From Anisakis pegreffii (taxonomy: Eukaryota; Nematoda; Chromadorea; Rhabditida; Anisakidae), in contig JAPYMA010000619.1 in NCBI GenBank assembly GCA_035041965.1, forward strand, positions 62,001-126,000: a stretch of 64,000 bases of DNA. The letters are read 5' to 3'. Position numbers and translations under genes: made by a program. Shown here piece by piece: positions 37,901-52,000 of this stretch. The notes beneath the pieces were generated by a model. It did no database searches. It was not told the DNA's origin and saw only the letters and a program-made list of their open reading frames with translations. Within the stretch, counting starts at the first letter, position 1. Each line of letters opens with the position of its first letter.

Positions 37901-40022
37901 CATATCATATAGTACTATATAGTATAAAGCAATAAAAATGCATTGAGTGTAAGATCCGAAACTGAACAAAGTAAGTTTTCCATAGTGTTATGGTGTATAT
38001 TGTGTTCGGATATTGTGGGTGTAAAGCAAGCAACATTATGGATGAATGGCATAGCATCAGCACGCACTAACAACAATTCTATGTGCTGCTGCTGCTGCTG
38101 CTGCATTGCGAAGTGAGCTGGTAGAGCACCTGAAGTGTAAAGCTCGATCTGTATCAACAAACCACCTTACATACTCACTGATTCATTTCTTCTCCGCATT
38201 GATCCAATCATCTTTCGATCCAGCGCAATATCCTCTTACCTTCTTCAACTCAATTTTTAACTTATTTCAACAACGTACAGTTCCAGTCAGCGCCTTTCAT
38301 TGATATGCTTCGAAATAATATCGTTTCCATTTTTGTGTGCTGTGATAATGATGAATACTTACTTTAGTTCTAGTGATCTGCATTTATGGTCATATAATAA
38401 CGAACGTTCATTTGCTAGCAGACGATGGAATAGAGAATTTAGGAAATGCACTTCTAGAATTGCGCTCGATTAAACAAATTGATGCCACAATAGCTGAGAT
38501 TGTTTTTAGAAAGCAGCTGTAAAAGATCGTCAATATTATTGATGAGGATCCTAAATGCTTTTAATACTTTCTTGAATCTGGAGGTCTCAATTACACATAT
38601 CAATGGACGGAATATTTGAATGTTTGAAATCAACTGAGTTCATTGCAATTTTTCTACAGTGTCAATCGTTGAGCTTTGCTCGTATTTTGTTTTGGTATGA
38701 AATGAATCATCTTACTTCAAATGCGATCGGTAAACCTTTTAAGAGTTGTCATCCAAAGTAAACACAATCGTCGAGTTGATATTTCTCACTTCATATCCGA
38801 ACAACGAAATTAATCATCTAAACGAATGCTCTCAATCGTAAAATGGAATTTCAAAGAACACTTCTTTCGTCAACTTATCGAAGTGATATTATAAGTTTCA
38901 GTTTGATCGATTGTGCCTATCGACTTTTCCTTTTACGATTCAGAGAATTTTCTGCTATTCACGTCTCCAATGAACAGAAGCCAATCAAATTATGCATCCT
39001 AAATTAAACTGAAATGGTGATCAAATGAAGTGTGAACTTCATATTGCACAGCATTACGAGCGAATAAAACTTTGCTGTGATTCATCATCGATGAAAAGTT
39101 TCGCAACTACAACAAAAATGTGATGGATATCTTCCGTTGCAAAAAATTAAATCACCTTCAGGATCGAGATTTAGTATTGTGAAATTATATTATTGTTGGC
39201 GCTGGTTGCGTTGTTGTAATGTTCTGTTTGTTGCCTTTATGAGTTAGTTCAGCGCTGCTTGCTTTGAATAGGAGCTGTTATGAATGAATAGAACAAACAA
39301 ACGCATAAATGAATGCAGAAAATTTTTATTGAGTTGAGACGAGTGCAGATGATTAGCGTAAAATGAAATTTTAATGCTGAAGCATTCTTGAAATTCGACT
39401 GGTAATTTGAATCCTATGCTGTGAGAGTATCATCACTGCTGGGAAGCCATCGGATTTGTAGCATAGAATTTTGATTTGATACGTTAGTAGTCCTTGCTTG
39501 AATTTTGATTCAAACTCTCTCCATTCACCATCACCCTGTCAGTTTTTTTGATGTTGATTTTACGAACTCATTGTATACGGGTCTCTAACCTGACGACTGA
39601 TTATCTAATTATTTATACATTCCATTAGATTCATAGGCTTCTTCCAAATTTTTTCTGATAGGATGTCCTTTGTCACCATTGTATAATTGATTCATTAAGC
39701 CATTCTATAATCATTTCATTACAAGACTGAACTTCAAAGCAACTAAGGAACATTCAAGCTCTCAGTGCATTTCGCTGTGCTATTTCATGGAAAATTTTCA
39801 AGCAATTGAACTAATTTATTCTGATCGCTCACTGTGATCATCAGCTAGGTTCTACTTATGCCTGAGAATATGCATATAATTTCCACAAAATTCTTGCGAT
39901 TATCATTTGTTGTTAGTATCAAATATTCGGTTCGATAACTATCTTGCTCGATCAAATATATCTCAAACGTTTGATGCTGAATACTTGTTGTTGAGGGGCA
40001 TTGGCAAGTAACATTGAGTGAT
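34931..40022. other. Five-kilobase intergenic region, no gene recognised
   Basis: Many short ORFs of AT-rich composition on both strands, none with family motifs or a phase-consistent splice series. It holds a (TGC)7 run at 38084-38104. It probably contains the STAMBP 3' UTR and the promoter of the LIM gene. Confidence 0.55.
38084..38104. repeat. (TGC)7 trinucleotide repeat
   Basis: Seven TGC units. The minus-strand reading gives a short polyGln in an otherwise unsupported ORF, so it is treated as a microsatellite. Confidence 0.85.
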
Positions 40023-43000
40023 ATGGCTGATGTGGAAGAAGACCCGTATGCGTTGAGTTCAGACTCAGAAGATGATGAACCAAAAGGACCCCCGCCTAAA
40101 ATAAACATCGAGGGCAGAACCACCGCAGATCTGTCATCGCTGGTTTGTTTATGACTTACGCATTAGCATATCTGACTGTTTATATAATAACGGTTCAGTT
40201 CAGTAGCATCGAAATACTCCAAAATTAGCCCACTATGAGTGTATGCTTCTTCGTGTGCACACAACATACGAAGAACTTTTAATCAGAGCCCAGTTGATCT
40301 CATAATGTCAAAGGTATTCATTGTGGTTATACTTTATGATAGTGAGAACAGCAGTAAAAATATCTGTAATAAAAGTATTAATAACAATAACGATATTACT
40401 AATAATATTGAATTTGTAGAAGGCCGCACTAACAGAACAAAAGGAAACAACAGTTGACGATGCTCGGCTGGAGGAACTGAAGGAGCTGCAATCGAAGCAT
40501 GAACTCGCGAAATTGAAAAAAGATTTTGCTGAGGGTTTGTTTCACTGAGACGATTTCCATTCCACATATTTTCCCTTTCATAATTTTCATTTCGTTTCAG
40601 TTTTGAATCTATTTTAAACTGAAACAAAACTCTGAACGAAGGCGCAAAGCATTTGGCTTTGATTAAAAGTGCGCACTGAACAATGCACATCGATATCCAG
40701 TAAAAGAGTGCAACATAGCGATTTTTTCTTTGATGTTCTCCAATCTAATAAGATTCAGTACAAAGAGTGTAATACAAAATGCGAATTTTCTCACTTCACA
40801 AGCTGATTTGAGCAATATTTCTCGATCGTTTGCAGGTAATATCAAAAAAGAGGAAGAGGAAGTTGAGAAACCAACAGATGAAGAACGGAAGCAGTTGGCG
40901 GCAATTGCAAAGGTTGATTTCGATCATTTTCGTTCGAAAGAAGAATGAAAGAAATGAAATTTTAATAATCAATGCATGTCATTCAACTTGTAGCTTTTCC
41001 GAAAAATTATTTTGTGTGCTATCGGCATTGGGACAATACTGATGATAAGGTGATGAGCGAAAAATTTTCAGGAGACCTATTCGAAGTTCAAGGATAAGTT
41101 CGAGAAGATGCCTGAAACGTTGGGAGCGAATTTGGAGGATCGATTGAAGGAGATCGAGAAAGAGCTGAGCGGTCTTGGTAAGGATGCGTTGGCAAATATC
41201 AAAGATGCCTTCGAAAATCCACATGATCAGTCGACAATCGAACGAGAGCAGATTGTAGTGGAACGTTCTGAAGCCGACAAGAAACGTGTGATGAGCGCGT
41301 TTGTGAAGGTGAAATCCACATTTAGATTCCGATAGTTTGCTGAAGCAATACTTGCCGAAATATCGTACAGACAAACCGGTAACCTTGATTAACAGTTAAA
41401 AAGAAAATCAAATTCTATCCTGAAAGGTGATAAACCTTCATCAGTGGTGATGAAAGTTCATTCGATCATTCGTGGCTTCGTTCGCCGACGGGTCGAGTTG
41501 TTCACTATCTCCCTAACGCAAATCCTTTTACGCCTAAAAAACTGCATCATTCCCAATACGGTTATTAACTTAAACGCAAATCATTTTATTGACGGCGCTA
41601 CAGTCTGACGGTTCATGAACTTTAAAAAGTGATTCGAAACAGAGGAAATTGCAGCCAGAGCTGACCGCTGAAGAAGCACCACGTGAATGCGTGGTTTGTT
41701 CGAAGATCGTCTATCCCGTCGAACGTATATTTGCAAATAAACGTATCTACCATAGCACCTGCTTCAAATGCTCTAAATGTGCTAAGAAATTAACGTTTGT
41801 GCTTTCTATATGTTAGCGATTGATTTCATTCTCTTCCATGGAGGACACATTGCGAGTTGATGCAAATTACTTTATTGATGAACTCGTTACGTGAATATAA
41901 GGATATGTTTGTTTTGGATCATTTGAGAAAATGCTTCTATTCGATCAGTGCATAACAATTTCATTATCGTTTTACTGCTGCTGCTGTGTAGCACAGTCCA
42001 TAATATTCATAACTATCGTATCTTGCAATTATCAATATTCTCGAAGGGTTTTATTTCTATCTCCCGTATAGTGAATTGTAAGATTTTGATCTTTCAATAT
42101 CTAAAATTATGCCATCAATATTAGCGACTTATGCATTTCAGGCCAACAAATTACAATTCTCATGAAGGTCAATTGCTCTGTAAAGTGCACTATATGGAGG
42201 TATTCCATCCAGAACTCGCCAGAACTATGGATCCTAGCACAACAGAAGGTGCGTTAGAAAACATTGATGCATTCTGGTAAAACTAGTGCATTTTCCACAT
42301 ACTATATTGTCAGAACAGGATAATCGACTAAAATGAAGCTTTTGAGGCGATCTCAATAAATGCGATACGAATCATTCTGAATGGCAGTGAAACAAACCAC
42401 TGTCGTTTCCAAAACGATTTCCAAAAGTTGTATGAAACACTCACAATTCATGGACATATTATTCAGTTTTGATATACGTAGATATTGTTTAAGATTGTTT
42501 GTAATGTATATTATCTGTATACAACATTCATGAAGATCATATCTTAGAGGATGATCGAGGTGTGGAGGACGAGGACGAAGAGTTCGCGATCTCATCGAAA
42601 CCGAAACAACTCAGTTCCGATGTTGTTCGCTGTGAGTTCCATGTACTATTTAGTATTCATCCGGCCCACTTAACTCATGAGTATATTGAACAATCTAAAG
42701 AGCAAAGTTGAGCTTGAGTAGTGCCACTGATGGACAATGATCTGTTTATATGGTGAATTAAACGATGCGTGATTTGAATGCGAGAAGATGTCTGGCAAGA
42801 GAATTGTTTATTTGATGATTAATTAGATAATAAACGACCGGGAATTAGAACAGCAGCAGCAGCAGCATGACTGACTGCAAATGAAACAACAAAGAGGATT
42901 CGAAGAGAGGGGAAGGGGTAGGTATGAGCAGAGGATAGGGCAATGAATGCACAGCACGGAATTATACAACCGTTTCTAATGAACGGACTTATGAGATTGT

Positions 43001-46000
43001 TGTTGATAACAACAATTAGAACAGCATCAACAATAATATAATAGTAATCTTACATCGAATAAACAATTAAACTCATCTCGAACACATACATCACTCTAGT
43101 CTGATATCCTTTTGGTTACAATACGTGCCAGTCAACCGTTATTCCAATCAACACAATGCGTTTCACATCGAATCATGTAGTTTACCTCAGTGCTCCAGGT
43201 TTGTTGCAAGCAATCAATTTTTGCCATTAATCACTTTTTTCTCGTGGACAAGAATCCTGGTTCGGTTACTTTCGTCGTAAATTTAGAAAAATTTCTTGCA
43301 ATCGGCGTGAAAATATTTCTTGTCTTGAATATCGCTGTGTATCATCCATTCAACTGGAACTATCCTGTATTCTGGTGTGTTTCGTGGTATCAAATATTTG
43401 AAGAGGCGCATCTTTTGAATCAACAGAAAGTGTTTATCGACGAAATATCACCGAAATCTCAATGTTTTTTAATCGTTTCACAATTGGAATGAGGGTTGAA
43501 TTTCGAGGTTTATGAATGATCAATGGAATGAGTTTCAAAAGAATCAGAATGGATGAAAGTGGAGAATCGTCGCATTTTTATCAGTCATTTCGAATTGAGT
43601 TTTCAGCTGGAGCGAAAACCGCCGACGACTTTTCACAGCTCGGTTCGCTGAAGGATCGTAAAAGCGATTGGGAAAGCTCCGCGAAGGAAACGACAGTAGT
43701 CGATAAGAAAACGACTGCGGTTGAGGAGGAAATTGCCGCAGGCAAAGTTAAAGCGAACCTCGAAAGGTTTTCAAATTCGTTTTGTGATATTCTCAAGATT
43801 CTTGGAATAGATCGAATAACTCTCAAATTCTCCGCTCCCTCATCATGCAATACGCACTAACCGCAGTTGAAGCCAACATAAGCTAACTGGTGAATTCGGC
43901 TTGAACGGAAGTGAAAGTGCATGGAACTGAGTTGTTTGTAGTGGTATTTATTGACTATAAGAGTGAGATATGACATCTGAGAATAAAAATGATCCATTTG
44001 ATCATACTCATATTACAATGGTTTTGATCACGTTATTGTGGTCGATCGTGCATAGTTTCTAAATTTGAGAAGCGCGAGCAAGTTTTCAGGTTTGTCACTG
44101 GTGCAGCAAATGAAGCAGAAGAGGAAGAAGAAGAGGACGACGCGAATCGCGATCCGAATATTATTCGAGAAGATAGAAAGAAACACAAAGAAGATCTCAA
44201 TTTCGAACAGGTCTCCTATCGATTCATTCTCCTCATCGCAGGCTATCATTTATTTTGAATTACTGATAAACTTGACAAGTGGTATCAGTGCGCAGTTGAA
44301 GAACTGATTCAGTAGGAATTTACGAACTTTAGCCGACACTAGAAAGTGGAAAAGTTACGAGATTGTCAGCGCAGCGGTGTTTTAATGAGGCAGTCTAGGT
44401 TATATGATGAATTATTTGTGTGATTTGTTTACATAACGCAAGTTTTTGGTTTTCGTCATTGTTTTAGAAGCAAGTGTTGAAGTTGATGGTGTTTTACGCG
44501 ACATGAAGTAAGCAGTAATAGATTTTCAACTGTTCATTCGATTTACATTTTTAGGTTGGTGACATCAAAAATAAGTGGAAGAGTGGTAATGTGGAAGGTG
44601 CGGAGGTGAAGGAATTGTCCAAGGAGGATTTGGAAGAGCTGAAGAAGGGACCAGGTGTTAAGGAGCGTTTCAAGGAGCGAACTGAGGAGGATGAACAGGT
44701 CACTACGAAACAGTGGGATCGCAGTGAACTGGACACATCTGGTTTGTCACATCTTTCAGAATAACTTTGAAATTTTGTTTTTGCATTCTAATTTCGCAGT
44801 TGCTCGCAAATAACTGATATGTGGATGTGCTAATATGGTGTGCTATATGACTTATCCATTCGATATCCATAAGTGACACCCTGACTGCTTCGGTCGGCTT
44901 TATCTCATAATCGCCTTAAGATGTATCTTCAATTTCTGAAATTGCATGCTCTGATAATCGCTTGCTCGCGTGTTTCAACGCATATTCTCAATCCAAGCAA
45001 CAGTGTGTGATTCCCCCATATCGTTTGATGTTTCTTTCCGTCATATGGATTGCTTATACTTTATCGTAATAGATCAGCGAGCCGCAGAGAAGAAAATTTT
45101 TCTCAAATGAATTGAACTTGAATCATTTCTTGCTCATATCCACTCACGTTAATAGATTGAGTGCGTTCATCTTACGGCGAGTGAATGCATTTGAGAGACC
45201 GACCGCTTGATTAGATCATGAAGGGTGTTCGGTTCATTTCGCTTTATATAATTTATTCACTGGAATACTGAAGACATAATTGTTGGTGTGTATATGTGCA
45301 TGTTGTGGACATAATCAAGAGTGACCAAATGACCGTTAGTCAAAGGTGAATGATGTCAATTTGAGATTGATCATCAAATAGGGTTGTTCTCGTTCCAACG
45401 CTCGAAATCGTGCCACCCTTTCCAGTTGTACCTTTCAATGTCGTTGTACTTACCGATCTGATGCACACATCATCATATCAGTTCCTATTAGATCACTATA
45501 TTCAATCCCATGGAATGGCCTCATCTTATTAATCGCCACACATCCCAATTAGATATATCAATTCTTTATCATTCGGTGTTATCCGTTATTTATGAGTCGA
45601 TCTTCGAAATCATTTTATCTTTTTTGTAGATCAGTTTGAATCCATAATAACTTCAAACCCATTACCTGAAGTTACATTCTAGTATCGGAATAGCTGAAAT
45701 TAATCTTAATTGATTTATTGAATCATTTCAGTGAGTTGCGTGTAGCAAACGCAAGGCAATCCAGTTTCTTGAAATGAGACATATCTTCAGAAATCTTAAT
45801 GATAGTTGCCAGAAAACTTGATCGTGTTCAAATTAATGATAATATGTGATAATTATTAATGTGTGATAATCTCTAACGTAATAATTATAATACCATTAAC
45901 ACGTGTGCTGTGATATCTGAACCTAATCATTGCTTCTAACAGATCGCTTCTCACGTCAAAGCGATTGCACCGTGTATTTATCGTTTTTGCGAAGTCAGTA

Positions 46001-49000
46001 TCTGAAGCCGTTAATTTCGGGTAACTCTTATTCATTCATTCATTCATTCAGACATATCAAGTTCACTTTCACAAACTTTATTCAGTCTGTTTGCCACGAA
46101 TTTGTTCCAAAAGAATTTCTTTCGATATACATTCTAATCTCATCAAATCCTTTTCAAAAAGTTTCGTCCAAAGTGTACGGTGACTCTGTCAAATGCGCTT
46201 GACCTCCAACAAGTACATCGAATGAGACCTCTCACTGATTTCATTTCAATTTCATCTCTCAATGACCTTTTTTTGAAAATTGCGCTTTGATGATGCTTTG
46301 ATTTTGCAATTGCAATACTCATTACGAATTATTTTTCAAGATTTTCCTTCCAAATTGAAGAAAATCAATTTTCAATAATGCATTGTGTTAATGACGAGTC
46401 AAATTTTATTCCAAAACAAACTCATTCTCAAAAATTAATTTCACGGCTGAATGCAAATATTGAATAGCATTTCATTGACGTACGAACTGATGATGACCTA
46501 CAATAGAGAACATAATGCAATAATTGCCCAACTGCACAATTGCAAAATCAATGAAAGCTTTCATATTTTGCATTTAGGACATCGTTGAATGCATAAATTA
46601 AAATGTTTTGTAAAATAGAAGAACCATGTGAACTCACTGAGAAGTTAGCAACGGAAGCGTAAACGGAACACATTCATTTTGTTTGTATTGGAGGTAATCG
46701 AGAATAATTCATGAGCGACATTTTAGGTGCAGCCGACGCAAGAAAGTCGTTCTTAGAAGGAACAGCATATCAAAGTGGTCCAGTTGAAAAATCTGCCGAA
46801 ATGTCTGAAATTGAATTCAAAAGTAACTTTTTTTTCAGCATTTACTTCTACTCATCGTGATTGAATTCTGCGATATCCATACTAATTTCAATAGATGTTT
46901 TAATGTTTCCAATCGAATGTTTTGCTATAAAAGATCAAAATTTGATGATTTATAGAACTGCAAGCATTCAAGGAACGTTTCGAAAAGGGCGAAGGAGATG
47001 TTAATATTGAACGAACTGCGCTTGATATTAACATCGAGGGATTGGGCGATATCAAGGCTGCATTTGAAAAGGTCTCCGAAATTTTCTATCAATAATCTTT
47101 AATCAACGATTTTTCTGCTCAATTTTATTCGAATTTATTTTCCGATTCTGTTGTCTGCCAGTTGTCTGCGTTTAGAAGATTCTTCGGTTTCTCCAAGCAT
47201 GCAATTCCCAAAAGTATTATTCGAGGATAATTTTTACAATTTTATGCTCACAGTGTTGACTTCTTGAAACGTATGCGATTATCAAGTTTAGCTCTATTAG
47301 AAGTATGGTTTCCATGGTATGTTGTACTTGAATAGAAAACAATTTTATCCTCACTCACGCTCGCTCATCTATTGTCATCATGCTATCAATCACTGCATAA
47401 TGTCTCGTAGAGTGTAAAGTAAAGGACAATCAACAAATAACTTCTGTGATGAATCATTGGAGTTAATAACAACGTTCAGTTCACATAAACAGTGTTATTC
47501 ATAAGCAACAAAGATATCTTTAGAAAATCTTCGACAAATGCTTTTGATTGATTCAGAACACATGTTGCTGACGTAAATCAGACAGAAACGATCCAATGAA
47601 TAGAGCAGCACTGATGAAATGTTTCCTCACCAGCATACATCCGTTCCTCTATCGCATATCTCATTCAAGCCTCATTCTTCTCAATTGCAATCGAACATTA
47701 ATTCATTGAATTGGATTTTTCACTCTGCATTCGACTGAATTGCTAACAATTTTTGATCGTTAAAGATCACTCAACATTCCGACTGATGCTAACGAGTCTT
47801 AGGCACTGAAGAGAGCTTTATGATTCTTTCGAGCCTTACATTCGAATTCTTCAACATTGCCGTGTTTGCGAAGAATATTATCGTTTTATGATTTATGAGA
47901 ATCTCAACTATGCATTCAATTCATGTTTTACGTTGCCCTTCTGGAGATCGGCATCGACTGAATGCATTTGCTCAATGCCAAATCATATTTTGTGCCCCTT
48001 ATGAAGTAGTGAACGAAGTCTGTTGCAGGGAGACGTTGACGAGGCGAATATGACTCCAGAGGAGCGAGCTGAATTGAAAAAGAAAGAAATTGAGGCTGAA
48101 TTCCTCAGGTACAAACTGGCGAGACGTGCTGCTGCCCAACGAGAAGCAGCTGAAAAGGTGATAAGCAATCAGATTCGTCAGTTTTCTCAGATTTATATAC
48201 AGTCGATCTGTAGAGATAAACACTGCCTGAACAAAAGTGCAAAAAATAGTTGAGAATAAAAGTTATGAATGTACAAACAGATACGCTTCCTATGTTTGAT
48301 CCAGTCCATTTTTCTGCAAATTTCGTACGTTAATTCATGGAATAATTCACTACTTACATATAAGATCCCAGCAAAAATAAGTTGAATTCATGACTGAAAA
48401 CAGAGTGGTTGTAGCAGCTTGATCCCAAAAAATCAGTTGGCGAGATTAGTTGTGATGTTGTCTCTTGATGTGATTAATTGTTAATTCAACTAAATTTAGG
48501 AAGAAGAAGGTGGTCAGACAGTACCATCTGGAATTGAAGTACCAACAGCAGAAATGGGTTCAATTAAAGATCGATTCGAAAAGGGAGAAGCATTCAAAGA
48601 AGAGGAAGGAGGTTTGTTTCCAATATAAATTTTTGATTCTTGCAGGTTGCGCTAATTGATTCTGACTAATTTCAATTGATAAATGAATGCCTGTCAAATG
48701 TTCTTCACTCTTCACTAATATCATTATGAAAACTTCTTCAATGCTCGAAGGTCACCGCAATTCCGCTAACAATCGCTCACTATAAACCATTCAGTAATTG
48801 GTCATGTGATTTCGACGAATATCGGTCGCATGCGATACTAAAATTGCCATTTCAGATAAATTGCAATTGGATGTTGAGTTTAAAATGGCTGGTAAAGCTC
48901 GAGAGAAGTTCAAGCAAATCGATGCTGAAGGTCCAAGTCCAGTGATGCTGAATCAACCAAAGGTATTGTAAAGCAAATCTTCAAAAAATGTCTAACGTTA

Positions 49001-52000
49001 TTGCCTGCCGTTGTATCGAGTAGGAACTTGCGAAAATTTTTGTATATTTTGAGCTGATTGTATGGCTTTTTGTGAACAGTGATCAGAAATGTTTGTCATT
49101 GATGTTTCGATCGCATCTGATAACACTCTCTAATAAGATCAATTTCAAGGAAAAACGAGTGAGTAAATGGGATAAGAAGGATAGTGCGCCTGTTCCAGAG
49201 CCTATCAACAAGAGGGTTGTCGAAGATGAACGTATGTTTTACCACATTATGCAGTAGCATTCGTTTAAACTTATGCATCTGTCTTCATTACGTGAATCCC
49301 ACATCATGCATCATTCTTCATTGAGAATACGGTGGTTCTCACGTTGGAGTGCTCCATTACCCCTTTTGATGATCCGGCAGGCCTCCGTTACCCCTCTCTC
49401 TGATAAGAACTTATTATTTCTACGTATAACGTCAGGAACAAACGGGAAACCGGTCAGAAATTTTTCAGCGGAGTGAAAAAAATTAGTGTCCCAGACCGTT
49501 GTGTTGCTCATTGCTGCAATCAATTATGATTGCATGAAGAGCTATTGCCTCTGACATGCTCACTTCAAACTCATTTAGATGGATTCTCGTTCTTTTCAGA
49601 CGTGTTGTATTCACTCTCATGGCTATTATATGCGAATATCGTTTTCTTGATGGGTTTTTCTCATTAACTTCGTCTCATTTCAATTCATAGTTCGAATCAA
49701 TTTCTTATTGTGTAGCATATACTATTTACTGGAAACGTTGATGAGTGTTAACAGCCGAAATCAACAATACAGCAATTGAATATTATTGCTCAACAACGTT
49801 CGGCAGTCAAACGATCAATCATAGATTGTATTTGATAGAATGAGAATTTGACTGTAATTGTTGAGTGAAATGAATGAGAAATTAGCGAAAGAGAACAATA
49901 TTGGTGATAAAAGCTATGAGAGCGATTGTAACATCAAGGAAAGGAATGAAAACCCTGTTAAAGCGAATGAAACCGTGTTAAGCCCGGACGAGCTAATGAT
50001 ACTCGGAAAATAGGAGAATGAAGAGTGTTGCCATCAACTAACCGCATTTACACACCCGAGTTAAACAATGGCATTCTATGATAACATAACAACTGCACAA
50101 GTTCCCACCCTCTCCATTGCTCTTTGACACCTCCAAATTATCCAAAGCGGATAATTTCACCCCCCCCCCCTATGAGAACCACTGATGTAATAGATGGAAA
50201 CTGTTAATGTTAGAGATGTGACATTGCAAATTACTTCGAAATTATGGCCATTCGGAGATAGATACATAGTGACAATGTTAGTAAGGAAAGAATACAAAAG
50301 ATCATGATCTTACCCCAACTCTTTAATAGCTGGAAAGAAAATGGTGAAATTGTTTACAGAAACATCTGAAAATGAATTAGCACTATAACCTTACATTGAA
50401 ATTCGCTATTAGCAATTGTCACTGGAAGTTTCATGAATGAATTTACAGCCGAAGAACCAGAAGACGAGGACGCATTCGCGGTGAAAAATTTGATGAACAA
50501 ATTCAAAAATATCGAGAAGGAGCCAACAAAAATTGCAGCACACGAAAGACCAATCGAGTTGGAAGGAATCAAAGTATGAAAAACAATTATTTCATTCGGT
50601 GTAATCGAAACTTGTAACTATGAATTTTTTTCATCAGTGAATTCAGCGATTCAGAGCCACATGAAGCAACAGATTCCCTTGAAACAATCAAGAAGTTTTA
50701 GAATCAGTATGGTTGGATGAGCAGCACTGAAATAATATTAACGAAGTTTTATCAGCTGGAAACCGTATGTTTTTAAAGGTTGAGGCGAAGAATATCAAAG
50801 AACAATTCGAGAAGGGGGCTATCAATGAAGATGAAACCGCTGAAGAGAAGCGTAAACGATTGGAGGAAGAATTCGCTCGACTCAAGGGTTCATTCAAATT
50901 ATTCTTTTGGAATCCATTTAATTCATTGCATTCTTATAATGATACGGCCTGCTGTTGTTTTTTTTTTTCATTTAGCAGTGGAGCACTTTTACACTACTCT
51001 GAAGTTTCTTAAGTTCGAATTCTTCATTTTGATCATTATCAATTTTGAAAACAATTCAGAGGAAAAAGAAGCGGCCGCAGCAGCCCGCGAGGAAACACCT
51101 GAGCAAGAGGCAGCACCGCAGAAGGAGGAGATTCAGGTTGCGGCCGATCATGCGTCTAAAATGGCTGCAAAATGGGAGAAGATCCAGAAGAAGGAGCAGA
51201 AGAAAGCTGAAAAGAGCAAAATGCAACATAAAGCAAACGTACACGCAGTTAGTTTCCATTCAATTGATTGTCCGATCCACTTTCATCTGCAATCATTGCA
51301 GCACTTCAATTGCTTCCAGCAAGCACTTACGATCAGGCACTTATCACGGTACATTGCTACTGCACATTGTTAATGATTTTCTGCGAAACACGAGTTCAGT
51401 ACAGCTCTCGAGCAGTAATTGATTAGCACCGACCCTTAGTTTGCAGCGTTTATTTGAACTTTTCACAAGCTCAAATCAACGATGGATGTTTTCCGTTAAT
51501 CGAATGTTGAAAATGTTCTCCACCGGAAATTTTTATGCATCATAAAGAGCAGGAATAGTGAACATGATCAACGAATAATGTTACCACTCCTGAACAGCAT
51601 TGAAACGACTGAATCCGAGGATGAAGACATGCAATTGAAACGAATTACGAATAGAAAAATGCGAACAGACCGGGTGATTTGCAAGGAAAAAATCTCTTCG
51701 AGGCAATCTAAATAAATGTTCACTTCAATTTCAGGACAAATGAGAGCACATGCACAAAAGGCTATCACTGATCTGATAAATGCGATGCCATGAAGATGTG
51801 GCATTGATATCAGATCCTCTCACCTGAACTACCCGATCACTTTCATCCGTAAATGCCTTCAATCCTTCAGTCTCTCACCATGCACCACCCTCTTTGTACC
51901 AATGCAAGCAAAAGCATCATTTCGTCTTGATTCTAGTCACCGTTCCATGTTGTGAATTATGTATGCTTCTAAAAGACATGTTGCTATACAATATACCCAA

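Noticed and set aside
37915..38160. Minus-strand ORF with a polyGln run
   Set aside because: The Gln run is just the (TGC)7 microsatellite; the rest has no supported coding features.
40334..40690. 118-codon minus-strand ORF
   Set aside because: Antisense to LIM-gene exon 2 and intron sequence, with no motif or splice context.
40979..41374. 131-codon minus-strand ORF
   Set aside because: Antisense shadow of LIM-gene exon 4, whose plus-strand frame carries the repeat motifs.
44467..44508. Possible extra LIM-gene exon reading ASVEVDGVLRDMK with a GTAAGC donor
   Set aside because: It reads well but does not fit the phase between the exons ending at 44210 and starting at 44555. It might be an alternative exon only with a different upstream donor.
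50780..51373. The longest ORF in the window (197 codons, plus strand)
   Set aside because: It runs through an intron in a frame different from LIM-gene exons 18 and 19, which have the correct splice sites and coding character. It is a frame shadow.
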